DNA from: UBA1926 sp036732005
GTDB taxonomy: Bacteria > Planctomycetota > Phycisphaerae > Phycisphaerales > UBA1924
DNA: 64,000 nt
Direction of reading: 5' to 3'
Assembly (NCBI GenBank): GCA_036732005.1
Contig: DAINDF010000013.1
Span: forward strand, 1-64,000
Under the pieces are notes generated by a model that was not told where the DNA came from, searched no databases, and saw nothing but the letters and a program-made list of their open reading frames with translations. Each line of letters opens with the position of its first letter. Position 1 is the stretch's first letter. The translations under genes were made by a program, and so were the position numbers. Shown here one piece after another: positions 7,727-15,885 of this stretch.

Positions 7727-9439
7727 TCACCCCGCGGCGACCGCCTTGTGCATCTCCTCGATCAATTGCTCGATGTCGAACGGCTTGAAGAGCACGCTCG
7801 ACAACCCCTCCTGGCTCGCCCGCACGATCGAGTGGTGCGGGTCGTACCCGAACCCTGTCATCAGGATCACCTTCGCCCCGGGGCTGTGCTGCCGCGCGGC
7901 GCTGAACACCTCGTACCCGTTCCGGTCCGGCATCCGGATGTCGCTGATGATGATGTCGAACGCGGCCGCCCCCTCGCCCGAGATCCGGGCCAGTCGATCG
8001 ATCGCCGACTGCCCGTTGTCCATCACCTCGGCCTCGCACCCCCGCGCCCGCAGCACCGCCTCGATCACCTTGCAGATCTTCGGCTGATCGTCGGCGACGA
8101 GCACCCGACGCCCGGCCAGCAGGGGGTCGTGCCCCCGGATCTCCATCGCCCGGTCCACCCCGAGCAGCGTCTGCGGGCCCGCCGCCACATCCGCCACCCG
8201 CGAGCGGATCGCCTGCACATCCTCCCGGATCCGGGACAAATGCCCGGTCGTCTCCGCGTCGTGCGCGGTCTTCCCGAGCACATCCAGCTCCGACATGATG
8301 TCCGCCAGCGGCGCCTCGAGCTCGCCCCCCACGCGCCCGCTCACCGTCTCGTTCGTCGCCGAACGCTCGACCACCAGCAGGTTGAGCATGTGCAGCGCGA
8401 TCGCCAGGTAGCGCCCGAAGATCTCCAGGAACTGCCGGTCCTCCTCGCTGAACGCCTCGGGCTGCTGGCTCTCGACATCCATGATGCCGATCACACGGTC
8501 GTGAAGCCGCAGCGGAACCGTGCAGCTCGACCTCGCCCCGATCAGCCCGGGAATGAAACGCTCGTCCGACTGCGCGTCCCGGCAGATGTACGACCGCCCC
8601 GTCGCCGCCACGAACCCGCTGATCCCGCTCCCCTCCTGCTCGGGGGAAAGGTCCAGGTCCTGGATCTCAGGCGGGAGACCCGCGGAGATCACCAGCTCCA
8701 GCCGCTGCCGGGGCTCGTCGATCAGGAAGATCGCGAAGTGGTCGTAGTTCAGAACCTCGTGCATCAGCCGCACGATCTTGTCCTCGAGCAACTGCAGCCG
8801 CTGGAAGGTGTTCCGCTCCCGCACCGCCGACGCGTCCAGCCGAACCAGCTCGACCCCCGCCTTGTCGATCGCGTCCAGCTTCCGCATCGAACGCCGCGCG
8901 CCCGTGATGTCGCGCACCACCACCGCGAGCCGCTCGGCCACCGCCGGGCCCGACTCGCCCGCGGGCCGGCCCGACTTCGCCACCGTGATCTCCAACTCGT
9001 AGATCTGCTCGCTCTCGCTCGCCTCGACCTCGAACCGGCACACATCCGCCGACCCGCGCCGGCGACGCGACGTGCCCTGGTGCTGGTCGAACCAGTCCCG
9101 CGCCTCCGCGAGGCAGACCCCGATCTCCTCACGCGACGGACCGTCGATCCGCTGGAAGAACCCGTTCGACCACAGCACGCGGCCCTGCCGGTCCGCCAGG
9201 CACACGCCCTCCCCGATCGCCTCCAGCAGGATCCGCGCCTGCCCGTCGTCCGGGTCCGCCGGGCTCGCCTCGGCCGACTCGGCCTCGACCACCTCCGCGT
9301 CGTACCCCTCGCGCACCAGCGCGCCCACCAGTCGGTCCAGCCCCTCGGCCCCCGCCTCCCCAAGGAAGACCGCCAGCGCCTCGTCGGGAACCCGACGACC
9401 CGCGATCAGCAGCGCCTTGCCCTTGGTCTTGATGGTCAC
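7727..9439 (-). CDS. PAS-GAF-response receiver signalling protein with degenerate kinase linker
   Basis: About 570 residues. The start is uncertain: I use the GTG at 9439, giving a start VTIKTKGKALLIAG; other GTGs lie 20-30 codons upstream. Domains in order: an N-terminal alpha/beta segment (1-60), a PAS-like region around AIGEGVCLADRQGRVLWSN, a GAF domain (about 240-390, NYDHFAIFLIDEPRQRLEL), a coiled linker, and a C-terminal receiver domain with VADDQPK, SDIRMPDRNG (phospho-acceptor Asp), MTGF and KPFD. The linker holds GGELEAPLADIMSEL, which looks like a histidine-kinase H-box without its His, and no ATPase domain follows. It is probably an output-less or scaffold signalling protein. The partner kinase is not in the window. 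Confidence 0.8.
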   Translation of the reverse strand: MTIKTKGKALLIAGRRVPDEALAVFLGEAGAEGLDRLVGALVREGYDAEVVEAESAEASPADPDDGQARILLEAIGEGVCLADRQGRVLWSNGFFQRIDGPSREEIGVCLAEARDWFDQHQGTSRRRRGSADVCRFEVEASESEQIYELEITVAKSGRPAGESGPAVAERLAVVVRDITGARRSMRKLDAIDKAGVELVRLDASAVRERNTFQRLQLLEDKIVRLMHEVLNYDHFAIFLIDEPRQRLELVISAGLPPEIQDLDLSPEQEGSGISGFVAATGRSYICRDAQSDERFIPGLIGARSSCTVPLRLHDRVIGIMDVESQQPEAFSEEDRQFLEIFGRYLAIALHMLNLLVVERSATNETVSGRVGGELEAPLADIMSELDVLGKTAHDAETTGHLSRIREDVQAIRSRVADVAAGPQTLLGVDRAMEIRGHDPLLAGRRVLVADDQPKICKVIEAVLRARGCEAEVMDNGQSAIDRLARISGEGAAAFDIIISDIRMPDRNGYEVFSAARQHSPGAKVILMTGFGYDPHHSIVRASQEGLSSVLFKPFDIEQLIEEMHKAVAAG

Positions 9440-9556
9440 GACTCGATCCGTCCCGGAACCCGACACAAAGTCTAGCGGACCCTCGCCCGAAGACACCCGC
9501 ACCAACCCCGACCCGTCCACTATCGGCACAACCTTGATACGCTCCCGTGCAAAGAG

Positions 9557-10483
9557 ATGATCCACCTGCACGAAGCGACCAAATCCTTCGGCCGGACACG
9601 CGCCGTCGACCGGATCACCTTCGAACTTGCCCCGGGCGGCATCACCGCCCTCCTCGGGCCCAACGGCGCCGGAAAAACCACCACCATCCGGCTCATCGCC
9701 GGCTACCTCACCCCCGACGCCGGCCGGATCACCCTCGCCGGGCACGATCTCGCCGCCGACCCCCTCGCCGCACGCCGCGCCCTGGGCTACCTCCCCGAAT
9801 CCGCCCCGCTCTACCCGGAAATGACCCCGGCCCAGTACCTCGATTATCGGGCCCGCCTCTTCAATCTGGGGCGCACAGATCGACGCCACGCCGTCACCGC
9901 CGTGCTCGACCGCTGCCGCATCCGCGAGGTCGCGAGCCGACGCATCGGCGTGCTGAGCAAGGGCTACCGCCAGCGCGTCGGGCTCGCGGCCGCCCTGGTG
10001 CACAACCCCCCGGTCCTCATCCTCGACGAACCCACCAACGGGCTCGACCCCTCCCAGATCCGCGCCACCCGAGACCTCATCCGCGAACTCGCCGCCGACC
10101 GCACCGTGCTCCTCTGCACCCACCTCATCGCCGAGGCCGAGCGGACCTGCGAGCGGGTCCTGGTCATCGCCCGCGGCAGGCTTCTGGCCGACGGGCCCCC
10201 GGCCGCGGTCGGCAACGCCGGCGCGCGCACCGAGATGGTCTGCGAGGGGCCCGCCGACCAACCCCTGCTCGACGCCCTGCGCGCCCACCTCGGAGCATCC
10301 CACCCCCACCCCCGCGCCGATGGCCCGGGCTGGGTCCGCCTCGAGGCCGGGCCCGGCGACGCCGACCCCCTCGGCCGGGCCGCCCGCGACGCCGGGCGCG
10401 CCGTCCGCCGCCTGGTCCGGGTCGACGCCTCGCTCGAGGACCGGGTCGTGCGGCTCATCGAATCGGCGGAGGAGCACCCCTGA
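9557..10483 (+). CDS. ABC transporter ATP-binding protein (GldA-like)
   Basis: 308 residues. Walker A is GPNGAGKTT near residue 35, the signature region is LSKGYRQRVGLA, Walker B is LILDEPTNGLDP, and the switch His is CTHL. The extra domain of about 90 residues at the C-terminus is typical of the GldA/NatA-like exporter ATPases. The stop overlaps the ATG of the permease gene by one base. Together with the next two genes it forms a three-gene operon of the GldA-GldF-GldG type, found in Bacteroidetes gliding loci and widely in planctomycetes. The substrate is unknown, and gliding cannot be inferred from this cassette alone. Confidence 0.9.
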   Translation: MIHLHEATKSFGRTRAVDRITFELAPGGITALLGPNGAGKTTTIRLIAGYLTPDAGRITLAGHDLAADPLAARRALGYLPESAPLYPEMTPAQYLDYRARLFNLGRTDRRHAVTAVLDRCRIREVASRRIGVLSKGYRQRVGLAAALVHNPPVLILDEPTNGLDPSQIRATRDLIRELAADRTVLLCTHLIAEAERTCERVLVIARGRLLADGPPAAVGNAGARTEMVCEGPADQPLLDALRAHLGASHPHPRADGPGWVRLEAGPGDADPLGRAARDAGRAVRRLVRVDASLEDRVVRLIESAEEHP

Positions 10484-11205
10484 TGCGCGCGCTCGCCGCC
10501 ATCGCGGGCCGAGAGGTCGGGGCGATGCTCCGCACCCCCGTCGGCTGGGTCGTCGCCGCGCTCTACGCCCTGCTCACCGCGACGGTCTTCGCGATGCAGA
10601 CGCTCGCCCCGGGCGAGCCCGCCTCGCTCCGGTCGTTCTTCTCCCCCGCGTCCTGGCTGCTGCTGGTCGTTGCGCCGGCGGTGTCGATGCGGCTGTTCAG
10701 CGAGGAGCTCCGGTCGGGGTCGATCGAGCCCCTGCTCACCACCCCCGTCCCCAGGCTCGCCGTGCTGCTGGGCAAGTTCGCCGGCGCGGCCGCCTTCATC
10801 GCCTGCATGCTGGCGCCGACGCTCGCCTTCCCCGCCCTGCTCGCCCTGGTCGCCGACGGGCCGATCGACCCGGGCGCGGTCCTCTGCGGGTACCTCGGCC
10901 TGCTGCTCGTCGCGGCGTTCTACCTGGGGGTCGGCGTGCTCGTCTCCACCATGACGGACAGCCAGGTGCTCGCCTTCCTTGCCACGCTGATCGCCCTCGT
11001 GCTGCTCATGGTCCTCGCCGGGCCCGTCGCCGCGCGCGCGCCGGTGCGCCTCGCCCCGGCCCTCGCCGCCCTCTCGGTGCAGGACCGCGCTTCGGACTTT
11101 GCCCGGGGCGTCGTGGAAACGCGGCACCTGCTCTTCTTCCTCGGCGCGACCGGGTGGACGCTCGCGCTCGCCTGGCTCTCCCTTGTCTGGCGGGAGGGCC
11201 GCTGA
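10483..11205 (+). CDS. ABC-2 type transporter permease (GldF-like)
   Basis: 240 residues with six hydrophobic segments. The first is VGWVVAALYALLTATVFAM. A later hydrophilic turn, FSEELRSGSIEPLLTTPV, is the typical ABC-2 permease motif (E-E-x-x-GT-x-E-x-L). It starts inside the stop of the ATPase gene, and the next gene starts one base after its own stop, so the three subunits are translationally linked. It forms the membrane channel of the exporter. Confidence 0.88.
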   Translation: MRALAAIAGREVGAMLRTPVGWVVAALYALLTATVFAMQTLAPGEPASLRSFFSPASWLLLVVAPAVSMRLFSEELRSGSIEPLLTTPVPRLAVLLGKFAGAAAFIACMLAPTLAFPALLALVADGPIDPGAVLCGYLGLLLVAAFYLGVGVLVSTMTDSQVLAFLATLIALVLLMVLAGPVAARAPVRLAPALAALSVQDRASDFARGVVETRHLLFFLGATGWTLALAWLSLVWREGR

Positions 11206-11206
11206 C

Positions 11207-13237
11207 ATGCGCACGCTCCGCGCCCTTCTCTTCACTCTCGCCGTCTCGATCGCCGCCGCCTCGGTCGCGCTGCTGGGCGCCCACACCAACCGGCGGCTCG
11301 ACCTGACGGCGGGCGCCGAGCACCGCGTGAACGAGCGCACCCGGGCCCGGCTCGACTCGCTCGATCATCCCGTCGAGCTGGTCGTCGCCGTCGCGTTCGA
11401 CAATCTCGACCCGCGGGCCCGCGCCCGCGTGGACGATGCGCTCGACGCGCTCGACGCGGCCTCCGAGGCGTTGACCGTCACCAGGATCGATGTCGGCTCA
11501 CCCCGGGGCCCCGCGCTGTTCGAGGACCTGACGCGCCGGCTCGGGGCCCGGGGCGCCGCCGAGCGCACGGCCCGCGAGGCCGCCGCCCGCGCCATCCTGA
11601 GCGAGGCGGGCTCGCTCGCGACGGAGTTCCCCCGTCTCGACGCGGCCCTGGCCTCCACCGCCGAGGCCGACGCCGCCAACGCCCCGCGCCTGCGCGAGTT
11701 TGCGGCGTTTGTGCGCGTCGCGGCCCGGGAGTTCGAGAGCCTCCCTCCGGCGGACGACCCGGCCGCCGCCGCCCGCGCCGCCGCCGACTTTGCCGCCCGG
11801 GCCGGGCCGAGTTTCGAGTCCATCGCCTCTGAACTCGGGGGGATGACCCCGGGGGACACCGAGGCCCGGCTCCGCCTCGCCGCCGCCGCGAGGCAGGCCG
11901 AATCGGTCCGTGGCATGCTCGCCTCGCTCGCGGCGTCGAGCGCCCGCCTCGGGGAGACCGACCTCGACCGCGTCGCGCGCGTCCTCGAGACGGGCGAGGC
12001 GATCCTGCTGGTCGGGCCCCCGATGCCCGAGGGCTCGGGCCTGGTCGCGATCGACCTCGCGGAGGTCTACCCCCCCCCCGAGGCGTACGCCATCGCCGGG
12101 CCCGAGGCCGAGGCGCTCACCGCCGGGCGCGCCGAGCAAGCGATCCTCACCGCGCTGGCGGTGCTGACGGACCGGGCCCGCCCGATCGTGGTCTTCGTGC
12201 ACGGCGAGCCGAGGCGGTGGGTCGGCCAGGCGGGCGTCATGACGGGCCTGCTGGAGCGCCTGGCCCGCGCGGGGATCGACCACGCCGAGTGGGCGCCCGT
12301 CGCCGAGCCCGAGCCGCCCGACCTCGCGTCGCTCGACCCCGCGGGTCTCCGCCCGGTCGTTTGGTGCGTCATCAGCCCCAACTCCGCGGCTGGGAGCGAC
12401 CCCAACGACCCGCAGAGCCTCCCGGGCACGGAGCGTGCCCGGCGTGTCGGGGGTGTCGTCGCGGACCTCATCGCCCGGGGTGAATCCGTCCTGGTGAATC
12501 TGAACCCCTCGATCTTCCCGACCTTCGGCGACGAGGACCCCGTCGCCGCCGCGCTCGCCCCGCTCGGGATCACCGCCCGCTCCGGCACGCCGGTTCTCGG
12601 CGCGGTCTCGACCCCCACCGGCCCCGGCGCGAGCCCGACGCAGCGCGTGACCCCCGCGCGCTCGGACCACCCCGTCGCCGCCGCGATCGCAGGGCTGCCG
12701 TTCGCCGCCGACTGGCCCGTGCCCCTCGACGCCGGGCCCGGGGGGGCGCCGCTCGTCACGCTGCCCGCGTCCGGCGAGACTTGGGCGGAGACGCAGTGGG
12801 TCCGGTTGTGGCGCACGCCGCGGGGCCAGCGCGCGATGCTGCTCGACCAGCCCGGCTTCGATCCGGATGAGGGCGACACGCGGGGCCCGTGGACGATCGC
12901 CGTCGCGGCCCGTGGGCCCGAGGTGGGCGCGCGCCGGTCGCGCGCGGTGGTCGTGGGCGCGAACACCTGGATGCTCGACCCCGCCTGGCGGGCCCCGCAG
13001 GCGATCGGGGGCACGCCCCTGCTCGCCAACCCGGGCAACATCGAGCTCTTCGAGGCCGCGGTGCTCTGGCTCGCCGGGCGCGACGAACTGATCGCCCCGA
13101 GCCCGACGGCCAGGCCCATCCCGCGCATCCGCCCGCTATCCGCGGGCGCGCTCGGGTCGCTGCGCTGGGGGCTGATCGGGGGGCTGCCCCTGCTCGTGCT
13201 CGCGGGCGGGGTCGTCACCCGGGCGCTGCGGCGCTGA
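11207..13237 (+). CDS. GldG-family ABC-associated protein
   Basis: 676 residues. The ATG at 11207 gives an N-terminal membrane anchor (RALLFTLAVSIAAASVALLG) followed by the NRRLDLTAGAEHRV segment that typifies GldG/ABC_transp_aux proteins. There is a large extracytoplasmic region (helical, Ala/Glu/Arg-rich at 60-250; an alpha/beta domain with VVFVHGEPRRW at about 325) and a C-terminal helix (LIGGLPLLVLAGGVVTRALRR). It is the third gene of the exporter operon and probably the extracytoplasmic auxiliary subunit. Its last 102 bp overlap the convergent zinc-ribbon membrane protein gene. Confidence 0.85.
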   Translation: MRTLRALLFTLAVSIAAASVALLGAHTNRRLDLTAGAEHRVNERTRARLDSLDHPVELVVAVAFDNLDPRARARVDDALDALDAASEALTVTRIDVGSPRGPALFEDLTRRLGARGAAERTAREAAARAILSEAGSLATEFPRLDAALASTAEADAANAPRLREFAAFVRVAAREFESLPPADDPAAAARAAADFAARAGPSFESIASELGGMTPGDTEARLRLAAAARQAESVRGMLASLAASSARLGETDLDRVARVLETGEAILLVGPPMPEGSGLVAIDLAEVYPPPEAYAIAGPEAEALTAGRAEQAILTALAVLTDRARPIVVFVHGEPRRWVGQAGVMTGLLERLARAGIDHAEWAPVAEPEPPDLASLDPAGLRPVVWCVISPNSAAGSDPNDPQSLPGTERARRVGGVVADLIARGESVLVNLNPSIFPTFGDEDPVAAALAPLGITARSGTPVLGAVSTPTGPGASPTQRVTPARSDHPVAAAIAGLPFAADWPVPLDAGPGGAPLVTLPASGETWAETQWVRLWRTPRGQRAMLLDQPGFDPDEGDTRGPWTIAVAARGPEVGARRSRAVVVGANTWMLDPAWRAPQAIGGTPLLANPGNIELFEAAVLWLAGRDELIAPSPTARPIPRIRPLSAGALGSLRWGLIGGLPLLVLAGGVVTRALRR

Positions 13238-13690
13238 GGGACGGTCGGAGAGGCCCAGGTCGTCCCGGTCCATGCCCGATCGGCGGTAGGGCGTCGCCAG
13301 ATGCTGGACCGTGCCGCACTCGGGGCACACGACGCCCTCGATCCGCCCGTCGAGCCCGTGCAGGCTGTACCCGCAGCGCCGGCACCCCGTGACCGACTCG
13401 CGCGGCAGGCACACGATGAACCCGCCGACCATCACCACCAACGCGGTGTAGGGGTACATGATGCTCCGGAGCACGGGCAGGTAGATCGTGCCGTTGGTCC
13501 AGTCGTTCAGCCGCCCGTGCAGGAAGTTCAGCCCCAGCAGCCCCGCGAGCCCCAGGGCCACGGCGACGAAACCGGCGAGCCGCCTGCGGTGTCTCGCGGC
13601 GACGAACCAGACAATCAGCGCGTATCCGACGAACAGCGGGACCACGGCGACGCTCCCGACCCTCTTCTCCCCCGACCGATCACCCCGCAT
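13136..13690 (-). CDS. Membrane protein with C-terminal zinc ribbon
   Basis: 184 residues from the ATG at 13690. Three membrane helices (near residues 14-32, 36-56 and 74-96) precede a cytoplasmic zinc ribbon with two CxxC pairs: CRRCGYSL and, 20 residues later, CPECGT. This helices-plus-ribbon design is frequent in planctomycetes and has no known function. The frame stays open past 13237, so the last third of the gene runs antisense into the GldG-like gene. No stop occurs earlier in the frame. The real C-terminus is therefore unusual but follows from the sequence. Confidence 0.65.
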   Translation of the reverse strand: MRGDRSGEKRVGSVAVVPLFVGYALIVWFVAARHRRRLAGFVAVALGLAGLLGLNFLHGRLNDWTNGTIYLPVLRSIMYPYTALVVMVGGFIVCLPRESVTGCRRCGYSLHGLDGRIEGVVCPECGTVQHLATPYRRSGMDRDDLGLSDRPSAPQRPGDDPAREHEQGQPPDQPPAQRPERARG

Positions 13691-13770
13691 CCTACCGCGC
13701 GTCCCGCGCGGGCCCGCCTCCGGAACGCGAAGTGGGTTCGTCCCGATCCCCGGGGGCGATGCGGGCGCCC

Positions 13771-14892
13771 TCAGCGGCCCTGTTTGAAGAAGGTCCGCAG
13801 GGAGTCGTAGATGTCGTCCTTGCGGTTGACCCGGCTGGTGATCAGGCGGGGCCCGTCCGAGTCGGGGGCCCCCTTGGGGAAGGCGTCCTGGAGGACATTG
13901 ATGAAGTTGCCCGACCCGTACGCCGACGCGACCTGGCAGTAGCCGAACATGTTGCTCATGGGGATCAGGTGGTCGTCGAGGATCTTGACGCAGAGCTTGT
14001 TGTCGGCCTCGGAGGAGTTGTCCCCGTCGGAGAAGTGGAAGAGATAGATGTTCCAGTCGTTGGGGTCGTAGTTCGCGCCGAGCAGGTCCTTGCAGAGGGC
14101 CAGGGCGCTGCTGATGCGCGTGCCGCCGTCCTCGCGGATGGAGAAGAAGGTCTTCTTGTCGACCTCGCCCGCGCGGACATCGTGCACGATGTAGCGGCTC
14201 TCGATGCCCTCGTAGTTCCGGCGGAGCCAGGTGTCGATCCAGAACGCCTCGAGCCGCACCAGTTCCTTCTGCTCGTCGCCCATGGAGCCCGAGACATCCA
14301 TCATGTAGACGATCACCGCGTTGGACTGCGGGGCCTTCACCTCGTTCCACGAGCGGAACCGCAGGTCGTCGCGGATGGGGATGATGATCGGGTCGTCCGG
14401 GTCGTACTCGCCCATCGCGAGCTGGCGTTTGAGCGCCTCCTTGTACGACCTCTTGAAGTGCCGCAGCGAACTCGGGCCCACCGGTCGGATGCCCGAGTAC
14501 TTGTCGCGGATCGTCGTCAGCCGGTGGCTCCCCTTGGGCTCGATCCGCGGCAGCTCGAGCTCGTCGGCCAGGATGTCGGCGAGCTCCTCGAGGCTGATAT
14601 CCACCTCGGTGATGTGTTTGCCCTCCTGCTCGCCGCCCCCGTTCTCGCCCCCCGCGCCGGGCTGGCCCCCGACCGTCTCGCCCTCTCCCCCCTCGCCCAT
14701 GCCGACGCCCGCGGAGTTGTCCCCGTAGCGGAAGGTCGGCAGGTCGATGTCGTGGACCGGGATCGAGACGAGCCGCCTGCCCTCGCGCCCGACCAGTTCC
14801 TCGCGCGAGAGGAACCGCCTCAGATCCTTGCGGATCTTCCCGCGCACGATCTGGCGGAAACGCTGGTGGTCCTGTTCGATCTTGCTGACCAT
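13771..14892 (-). CDS. DUF444 (YeaH/YhbH) family protein with von Willebrand A domain
   Basis: 373 residues. The N-terminus (QDHQRFRQIVRGKIRKDLRR) and the Gly/Glu-rich segment at 80-110 are typical of the YeaH/YhbH family. From about 190 comes a VWA-like domain with a metal-ion-dependent adhesion motif (VYMMDVSGSMG). In other bacteria yeaH sits in an operon with the PrkA-type kinase yeaG and spoVR and responds to starvation or sporulation. Here neither partner is adjacent. A terminator is not obvious. The function is unknown beyond the stress link of the family. Confidence 0.88.
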   Translation of the reverse strand: MVSKIEQDHQRFRQIVRGKIRKDLRRFLSREELVGREGRRLVSIPVHDIDLPTFRYGDNSAGVGMGEGGEGETVGGQPGAGGENGGGEQEGKHITEVDISLEELADILADELELPRIEPKGSHRLTTIRDKYSGIRPVGPSSLRHFKRSYKEALKRQLAMGEYDPDDPIIIPIRDDLRFRSWNEVKAPQSNAVIVYMMDVSGSMGDEQKELVRLEAFWIDTWLRRNYEGIESRYIVHDVRAGEVDKKTFFSIREDGGTRISSALALCKDLLGANYDPNDWNIYLFHFSDGDNSSEADNKLCVKILDDHLIPMSNMFGYCQVASAYGSGNFINVLQDAFPKGAPDSDGPRLITSRVNRKDDIYDSLRTFFKQGR

Positions 14893-14967
14893 GGGCTCCC
14901 CGTCGAGACGCCCGTCTCTGTCAATGTACGCCCCGAGTCATCGGCCGGATCGCCCGCCTCGTCCACC

Positions 14968-15885
14968 TCATCCCGCCGCCGCCGTCCCCGTGGGCCTCGC
15001 CCGGGAGAGCCGACGCGCCGCCCAGAGCGAGCCCACCACCCCGATCGGGAGGGCGACCGTCACCTCCGCCGCCCGGTTCACCACATCCGCCAACAGGCCG
15101 ATCGGCGAGCTCGCGAGCCGGACGCCCCACTCACGCACGCCGAGCCCGTTCCCCGAGATCGGGACCATCAGCGCCACCTGGCTCACGGCGGCGACGAGCA
15201 CCGAGGTCCGAAAATCGAGGGGGGAGCCCACGAGCGCGAACGCCGCCGCGTAGCGCCCCACCCAGACCATCATGTCCAGGTAGCGCATCAACCCCGCGAC
15301 CGCGAGCCGCCACGCCCAGGGACCCCGGGGCGCGAGCAGCGTCGACGCCAGGGCCAGGCCCACCGGCACCGGCAGGCACCACGCCCAGCCCCACGCGGGG
15401 TCGCTCACCTGCACGAGCAGCGCGATCAGCAGCAACGCGCCGATCGACAGGGCCGTGAGGCCGACCGAGATCACCAGCACGCGCGCCGAGTCGGCGTACC
15501 GGATCCCGTTCACATGCTTGTGGTAGGCGAACCGCCCCAGCATGCCCGGCTTCATCGGCAGGTAGTTCAGCAGCCAGGCGCTGCCGATCAACGCCCCCAT
15601 CTCGACCCACCCCACCGGCGCGTACCGCGACTGCAGCACGCGGAACGACACGCTGATCAGCAGCCAGTTCAGGACCGGCAGCCCCACGACCGACGCCACG
15701 ACCGCCCAGTGCGCCGCCCGGGCCGCGTCGAGCGACGCCCGCAGGTCCGCCCCGCTGCGGGCGATCACCCAGACCGCCGCCGCGAACAACAGAACACCGA
15801 CGACGAACCCCGCGACGCGACGCGCCCGGGACGCGCCCGACCGCGCGGGCGGGGGGCCCTCGTCGCTGGGCAGCGGGCCGATCAC
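14968..15885 (-). CDS. Flippase-like membrane protein (LPG synthase TM/UPF0104 family)
   Basis: 305 residues from a GTG overlapping the stop of the upstream gene by 4 bp. It has about seven or eight membrane helices. The NYLPMKPGMLGRFAYHK and SGNGLGVREWGVRLASS motifs are characteristic of the UPF0104/lysylphosphatidylglycerol synthase transmembrane family (AglD-like). Members move or modify lipids at the membrane. It is the last gene of a three-gene minus-strand operon whose other members I do not recognise. Confidence 0.85.
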   Translation of the reverse strand: MIGPLPSDEGPPPARSGASRARRVAGFVVGVLLFAAAVWVIARSGADLRASLDAARAAHWAVVASVVGLPVLNWLLISVSFRVLQSRYAPVGWVEMGALIGSAWLLNYLPMKPGMLGRFAYHKHVNGIRYADSARVLVISVGLTALSIGALLLIALLVQVSDPAWGWAWCLPVPVGLALASTLLAPRGPWAWRLAVAGLMRYLDMMVWVGRYAAAFALVGSPLDFRTSVLVAAVSQVALMVPISGNGLGVREWGVRLASSPIGLLADVVNRAAEVTVALPIGVVGSLWAARRLSRARPTGTAAAG

